Positions 60,085 to 64,000 of a stretch of DNA of 64,000 nt are shown one piece after another. Made by a program: the position numbers and the translations under genes. The notes beneath the pieces were generated by a model. The model searched no databases, was not told the DNA's origin, and worked only from the letters and a program-made list of their open reading frames with translations. This DNA comes from Pyrobaculum oguniense TE7 (GTDB taxonomy: Archaea > Thermoproteota > Thermoprotei > Thermoproteales > Thermoproteaceae), in assembly GCA_000247545.1 (NCBI GenBank), contig CP003316.1, forward strand, positions 2,017,233 to 2,081,232. The letters run 5' to 3'. Each line of letters starts with the position of its first letter. The stretch's first letter is position 1.

Positions 60085-60963
60085 GTGATTTGGCTTTTGC
60101 CGGTGGGCATACTCGCCATTTCCAGCGCGGCGATTTTAATTAGGCTCACCCCCGCGGATCCTCTCGCCATTACGTTCTGGCGCCTCGCCTTCGCCACCAT
60201 CATCGTCCTTCTAATGAGCGCTTGGAGGGGGGAGGAGTTTCCCAGAGGACGTTTCCTGGCCTACTCCGCTTTGTCCGGCGTATTGCTCGCCGTACATTTC
60301 CTCAGCTGGATCCCCTCTCTCTTCTACACCACAGTAGCCGCCAGCACCACACTGGTGAACATACACCCAGTCCTGATGCTCTTGTTTTCACAGAGAATAG
60401 GGGAGGGGATAGGCAACACCACTACCCTAGGAGTTCTCGTGGCGGTGGCTGGTAGCATGTTAATTACGCTGTCGCCCGGCGGCCTCCTGGGGAATATCCT
60501 CGCCTTAGTGGGGGCTTTTGCCTTCGCCGGCTATCTGGCTCTTGGCCGCGTTGTGAGGACACACGTGAGCACGCTGGGTTATGTGGCAGTGGCCTACGGA
60601 GTGGCGGCGGCTGTCTCATTGGCTGTAGCGGCGTCATTGAGAGCCAACCTGGCAAACTACGACTTGTACGTCTTCTTCATGTTTCTTCTAATTGCCTCTA
60701 TCCCCATGATGCTTGGCCACACGGTTTTTAACTACCTCCTTGGCCGGTACCGCGCCGTTACAATCGCAGCGAGCACTCTGGGCGAGCCTGTCGGAGCAAC
60801 GCTTTTGGCAATACCTGTCTTGGGCGAGGTGCCGAGGGGGTCAATACTCCTCAACGCGCCGGGAGTGGGCTATGTGGAGGTGCCGCTTCAAGCCGTAGGC
60901 ATTGTGGTGACTATAATCGGCATCGCGATTGTTATACGAGAAGAAATTAAAAGAGGGGCGTAG
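60085..60963 (+). CDS. EamA/DMT-family transporter
   Basis: This is a drug/metabolite transporter of about ten transmembrane segments in two EamA halves. The first half contains AAILIRLTPADPLAITFWRL and ending PVLMLLFSQRIGEG, the second FNYLLGRYRAVTIAASTLGEPVGATLLAIPVLGE, a well-conserved DMT signature. The substrate is unknown; exporters of amino acids or metabolites are common in the family. It is followed by the CinA-like gene 9 bases downstream on the same strand, so the two may share a transcript. Confidence 0.9.
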   Translation: MIWLLPVGILAISSAAILIRLTPADPLAITFWRLAFATIIVLLMSAWRGEEFPRGRFLAYSALSGVLLAVHFLSWIPSLFYTTVAASTTLVNIHPVLMLLFSQRIGEGIGNTTTLGVLVAVAGSMLITLSPGGLLGNILALVGAFAFAGYLALGRVVRTHVSTLGYVAVAYGVAAAVSLAVAASLRANLANYDLYVFFMFLLIASIPMMLGHTVFNYLLGRYRAVTIAASTLGEPVGATLLAIPVLGEVPRGSILLNAPGVGYVEVPLQAVGIVVTIIGIAIVIREEIKRGA

Positions 60964-60972
60964 CCCGTAACG

Positions 60973-61770
60973 ATGCTGAAGGGCTTTGCCTGGATCATCT
61001 CTGTAGGCAACGAGCTTCTCATTGGCAGAGTAGTAAACACAAACGCCGCGTGGCTTGCGGCAAAGCTCACCTATCTCGGTTACGCTGTGAGGCGAATCAT
61101 AGTTGTGCCAGATGAAGAAAACGAAATTGTAGAGGCGTTTAGAGACGCCATGGCGAGATCCGACGTGGTGGTCTCCACCGGCGGCTTGGGCCCCACCCCC
61201 GACGATATTACGAACCTGGCGTTCTGCAAAGCTCTGGGAGTGGAGGCCGAGGTGAACGAGGAAGCGCTGAGGATGGTTAGAGAGAAGTACGAGAGCCGGG
61301 GCTACCCCATGACCCCGGAGAGGGAAAAAATGGCCAAAATGCCGCCTGGCGCGGTGCCGTTGCCCAACCCCGTGGGAACCGCTCCGGGTATTCTCTACCA
61401 GCGCGGAGATAAAGTGGTAGTGCTTCTGCCCGGTGTGCCAAGGGAAATGGAGGCTATTTTTGAAAACTCAGTCGAGCCGCTTCTAAAATCGCGCGGCCCG
61501 CCGGTGTATTTCAGCGAAAAAGTCGTAGTGGTGAGGGGGGTGCCCGAGGCGGACGTTGCGCCTATCTTAAAAGAGGTGGTGAAAATAGATCCCAGGCTCT
61601 ACGTGAAGTCGCACCCGAAGGGGTATGAGGTGGACGCACCGTTGTTGCACATACATATATACGCAAGCGCTGGGAGAGAAGAGGAGGCCCAGGGCATAGT
61701 CAAGAAGGCCGCCGAAAGGCTCGTGGAGTTGCTTAAATCTAGGCCCGGGGCCGAGGTATCTACAAGCTAA
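60973..61770 (+). CDS. CinA-like nucleotide-binding protein (MoaB-fold)
   Basis: The 265-residue protein matches the N-terminal part of CinA (COG1058). AWIISVGNELLIGRVVNTNA comes first, then VVVSTGGLGPTPDDITNLAF and LPNPVGTAPGI, and VLLPGVPREMEAIFENSV closes the MoCF-like domain. The C-terminal amidohydrolase part of bacterial CinA is absent, replaced by a short alpha-beta domain with VVVVRGVPEADVAPIL. A role in NAD repair (ADP-ribose pyrophosphatase) is known for bacterial homologues. It overlaps the convergent gene by 11 bases. Confidence 0.87.
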   Translation: MLKGFAWIISVGNELLIGRVVNTNAAWLAAKLTYLGYAVRRIIVVPDEENEIVEAFRDAMARSDVVVSTGGLGPTPDDITNLAFCKALGVEAEVNEEALRMVREKYESRGYPMTPEREKMAKMPPGAVPLPNPVGTAPGILYQRGDKVVVLLPGVPREMEAIFENSVEPLLKSRGPPVYFSEKVVVVRGVPEADVAPILKEVVKIDPRLYVKSHPKGYEVDAPLLHIHIYASAGREEEAQGIVKKAAERLVELLKSRPGAEVSTS

Positions 61771-62245
61771 GGACTCCGAGGAGGAGCAGGTAGGTGTGCC
61801 CCAGCGAGGGGGCGTCGCCTACGTACACAGCGCCGCCTCTTGCCTCCATCTTCACCTTGGCTGTGTAGACCTCCCCCCAGCGGTCGAATTTTTTGCCCAA
61901 CACGCTCTCCACGTGAGTCTTAATCTCCCAGTACCCCCTCACTTCGCCGAGGGCGGCGGCGTCGATCTCAAACCTAGATGGTACTATAAACCTCCAGGGC
62001 CACATCTTCGCCACGGCTTTTACAAAACTCCTCTCCGCACTTCCGATAGCCTCTACGGCCTCCCTATATAACCTGGCAACTTCCTCCATGTAGCTGGTTA
62101 TGTCCACCGCACTACTCGCCAACCCGCCGGGCCAGCCTGAATTTACCAGAAAAGGCCTATAGCGACGTTCTACTCTGTCCCAACTAGTTAAGTCAATGTA
62201 AAACCTCTTTTTCCCAATAGAAGAAGCGGCGACTTGAATCTCCAC
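61760..62245 (-). CDS. Protein of unknown function
   Basis: The 161-residue protein mixes alpha and beta (KKRFYIDLTSWDRVERRYRP, SYMEEVARLYREAVEAIGSA, WPWRFIVPSRFEIDAA, ending YVGDAPSLGHTYLLLLGVL). No signal peptide or known motif is present. GTG 62245 has a TATA (gtttaaaaac, 62262-62271) about 24 nt upstream. It is convergent with the CinA-like gene and follows an ATPase gene on the same strand. Composition and promoter support a real gene. Confidence 0.55.
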   Translation of the reverse strand: MEIQVAASSIGKKRFYIDLTSWDRVERRYRPFLVNSGWPGGLASSAVDITSYMEEVARLYREAVEAIGSAERSFVKAVAKMWPWRFIVPSRFEIDAAALGEVRGYWEIKTHVESVLGKKFDRWGEVYTAKVKMEARGGAVYVGDAPSLGHTYLLLLGVLSL

Positions 62246-62298
62246 AGCTAGATATAGCCACGGTTTAAAAACGTTAGCGACCAGGTATACTACACGTC

Positions 62299-62841
62299 TT
62301 AAAGAACTACTATCTCTGAAGTCTTGCCTAGGAATCCAAGACCTAAAGGCGCTTTTGCCAACGGCCTAGGCGTCCTCCTGTCCTGGAGGTGAATTATGAA
62401 ACCGTCTCCAAAGAGTATGTTGACCGTGTCTACGTCTATTTCTCTAAACGCTGCAATTATCTGCCTTCCTCTTATCTCCCCGACAATGTTTCTATACACT
62501 GAGGCGTAGCTCCACAACAACTCAGCGTCGTCGAGAAGGACAACATCGCCGGCGGCAAGCGGATCTGTGCCTAGGATCTCCTTAATTTTATGGCCATAGT
62601 GTTTTACGTAATCCCTCACCCCCCACCCGTATTTTACCCACTCGAGCTTGACATAGAGGGGCTCCCTACCCAGTCTGTGCATGTAAACTCCCATCTTTCT
62701 TAGCATAGACGTCTTGCCGCTACCAGGAGGCCCCACCATGTACACATTAGCCCCGGCAAGCGCTCTAGAAAGGGCAATCTTGATATCTTCCCCGAAGTCT
62801 AGTCTCTCTATATCCTCGAGGCGGAGATCCTCTCCACGCAT
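62299..62841 (-). CDS. Small P-loop ATPase
   Basis: The 180-residue protein has Walker A VYMVGPPGSGKTSMLRKMGV, Walker B AAGDVVLLDDAELLWSYAS and a QIIAAFREIDVDTVN sensor-like segment. It is small compared with typical archaeal ATPases and resembles an AAA core alone. No partner domain is visible. It lies between the unknown gene and the Gfo/Idh gene on the same strand, with gaps of about 55 bases. Confidence 0.7.
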   Translation of the reverse strand: MRGEDLRLEDIERLDFGEDIKIALSRALAGANVYMVGPPGSGKTSMLRKMGVYMHRLGREPLYVKLEWVKYGWGVRDYVKHYGHKIKEILGTDPLAAGDVVLLDDAELLWSYASVYRNIVGEIRGRQIIAAFREIDVDTVNILFGDGFIIHLQDRRTPRPLAKAPLGLGFLGKTSEIVVL

Positions 62842-62895
62842 GGTAAACCGTGGCTGTGCTAAAAAATGACAGTTCTGAAAATGCCTGGCGTATAC

Positions 62896-63828
62896 TTACA
62901 GATCGTCCAGGTGGAGAACCTTCCTGGTCTTTATTGAAAGCGTAGCTGCCTCGCAGAACTTCATTGTATATACTATATCTTCTCTGCTCACCACCTCGCC
63001 TCCGGCGCCGGAGACGGCTTTTAAAAACTCCCTGTCTTGAAGAAGAAGCGGCTCTACTATTTCGAGCCTTGGGCGGTATACCCCGTCCTCTCCGTAGAAG
63101 TACACCTCGTCTGAGGCGAAGTCCACAACGAATATGCCCTGCTCACCTGTAATTTCTAGTTTTCTAAACTTATAGGGCGTCAGCCAATTAGTCTCGTATA
63201 TTGCCGAGGATTCGCCGTACTGCGCGAAGATCTGGACATGGTCTTCGTAGACCCCCCTTGTGGCTCCGCCCGCGGCGTAGACGTGGGACGCCCTCTTGCC
63301 TGTGATGTACGTGACTAGGTCTATGTCGTGTATTGCCAAGTCTTTAATAACGCCTACGTCACCGGGCCTTATGGGCCACCTAGAAGTCCTCTTGCCATAC
63401 GCCGTGAGGAAGCGGCCCAATCTGGCTAGGTTTTCTCTGATATATCTAACGCCTTGGTGAAACCTCAAAAGATAACCCGTCGTTACGAGGGTCTTACCTG
63501 CTACGTCTAGTAGCTGGTACGCCTCCTGGAGATTTGCCGCAAAAGGCTTCTCAACTAAAGTAGGTATCCCTCTCGATAAAAACACTGTGGCATGAGCTGC
63601 GTGTAGAGTGGTTGGGGTGGCTATAATGGCCGCGTCCACGTCGAGATCTGCGGCTTGATCAATGCCCCTTACAGGCACAGCCTTGTAGACCCTCTCGGCC
63701 CACTTTAGCCTATTCTCGTCTATATCCACGGCATACACCTCGTCGACAAGTCCATCTCCCCTCAGCTGTGCGGCTACGCGTAGGTGGTTTTTGCCCCAGC
63801 CCCCTATCCCCACGACGGCAACTCTCAT
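62896..63828 (-). CDS. Gfo/Idh/MocA-family oxidoreductase
   Basis: This NAD(P)-dependent sugar oxidoreductase of 310 residues has the Rossmann motif AVVGIGGWGKNHLRVAAQL at the start, VEKPFAANLQEAYQLL (the E-K-P motif) and IKDLAIHDIDLVTYI with the active-site Asp/His. It is closest to the UDP-sugar 3-dehydrogenase-like (WlbA) group, judging by the GDVGVIKDLAIHDID pattern. It may make a nucleotide sugar for surface glycans. ATG 63828 overlaps the stop of the next gene by four bases (ATGA). Confidence 0.88.
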   Translation of the reverse strand: MRVAVVGIGGWGKNHLRVAAQLRGDGLVDEVYAVDIDENRLKWAERVYKAVPVRGIDQAADLDVDAAIIATPTTLHAAHATVFLSRGIPTLVEKPFAANLQEAYQLLDVAGKTLVTTGYLLRFHQGVRYIRENLARLGRFLTAYGKRTSRWPIRPGDVGVIKDLAIHDIDLVTYITGKRASHVYAAGGATRGVYEDHVQIFAQYGESSAIYETNWLTPYKFRKLEITGEQGIFVVDFASDEVYFYGEDGVYRPRLEIVEPLLLQDREFLKAVSGAGGEVVSREDIVYTMKFCEAATLSIKTRKVLHLDDL

Positions 63829-64000
63829 AGATATGCCACGTACCTCACAAGCGCCGGGTGAGGTGGCTTTCTGTAGATGACCACTTCCTTGAAGCTCTGT
63901 CTAGTTCTTATAAATATCCTCACAAACTCCCTAAGGTTGCCAACGTGTATTTTCAGGATCTTTGAGTCCTCATACTCCTCCACCTCGCCGTCGATGGGAT
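63825..64000 (-). CDS. C-terminal fragment of an unknown gene (window edge)
   Basis: The visible 58 codons read GEVEEYEDSKILKIHVGNLR, then EFVRIFIRTRQSFKEVVIYR and end KPPHPALVRYVAYL. The gene continues beyond the right edge. It overlaps the Gfo/Idh start by four bases (ATGA), so the two probably form an operon. The fragment is too short to name a family. Confidence 0.6.
   Translation of the reverse strand, partial: PIDGEVEEYEDSKILKIHVGNLREFVRIFIRTRQSFKEVVIYRKPPHPALVRYVAYL

Noticed and set aside
1-64000. CRISPR array, rRNA or integrated provirus
   Set aside because: No regularly spaced 20-40 bp repeats, no rRNA sequence, and no integrase or structural virus gene were seen.

Overview
The window looks like chromosome of a hyperthermophilic crenarchaeon of the order Thermoproteales, most likely the genus Pyrobaculum. 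The evidence is an archaeal information-processing set (MCM, a GINS-like subunit, Hel308, TiaS, archaeal Thg1, Elp3), a bifunctional fructose-1,6-bisphosphate aldolase/phosphatase with Tyr229 and Lys232 at the positions known from Thermoproteus neutrophilus, a PaREP1-family protein, and a minimal (type T) RNase P RNA. Most genes appear to be leaderless: a TATA box lies about 23-26 nt upstream of an ATG, GTG or TTG, and I used this rule to choose many starts. No rRNA, tRNA or CRISPR array was recognised.

Layout. 0-2.3 kb: histidine genes (hisG start, hisC, hisI, hisH). 2.3-9.5 kb: compact housekeeping genes, often overlapping at their 3' ends (tmk, GINS-like, CPBP protease, LOG-like, moaB, SCP2-like, MDP-1, an orphan solute-binding protein, DUF99, an aminotransferase-like protein without its lysine, an AIR-synthase-like protein). 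9.7-14.6 kb: lysX/argX-type ligase with carB and carA. 14.7-20.2 kb: GNAT, FBP aldolase/phosphatase, a candidate C/D sRNA, marC and a two-gene 2-oxoacid:ferredoxin oxidoreductase. 20.2-25.2 kb: an accessory stretch of decayed genes (unknown remnant, broken archaeal ATPase, TnpB remnant) interspersed with intact genes and the RNase P RNA. 25.2-27.5 kb: tiaS and sufD.

27.5-34.0 kb and 38.9-43.6 kb hold the most unusual content: two sets of cell-surface genes. The first has five proteins, each with one N-terminal hydrophobic helix like a type IV pilin, one of them 1134 residues long, in two operons with ATGA overlaps. The second has a 900-residue propeller protein, a GT39-type glycosyltransferase broken by two frameshifts, and two small pilins. 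Three promoters in these sets share an almost identical extended element (ACACCACAAAATAT). No secretion ATPase or membrane platform is present, so any filament would need components encoded elsewhere.

34.0-37.9 kb: a tight four-gene operon (small protein, nucleotidyltransferase, membrane HTH, Trm9-like methyltransferase) divergent from elp3 and a hendecad coiled-coil gene. 43.8-45.7 kb: decayed accessory genes and a PaREP1 protein. 45.7-55.1 kb: mcm, hel308, pheA, an HDAC-fold protein missing its His pair, an acylphosphatase-like protein, an M28 peptidase, coaD and thg1. 55.1-64 kb: M32 carboxypeptidase, P-loop ATPases, endonuclease III, a small sulfur-trafficking group (DsrE, TusA-like, peroxiredoxin), an EamA transporter, a CinA-like protein and a Gfo/Idh oxidoreductase.

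A recurrent feature is the divergent pair with starts 41-48 nt apart and one TATA element midway, so that a single symmetric site appears to serve both directions. Several broken genes have their frameshift in a short homopolymer. Some could therefore be assembly errors, although they cluster in accessory segments.
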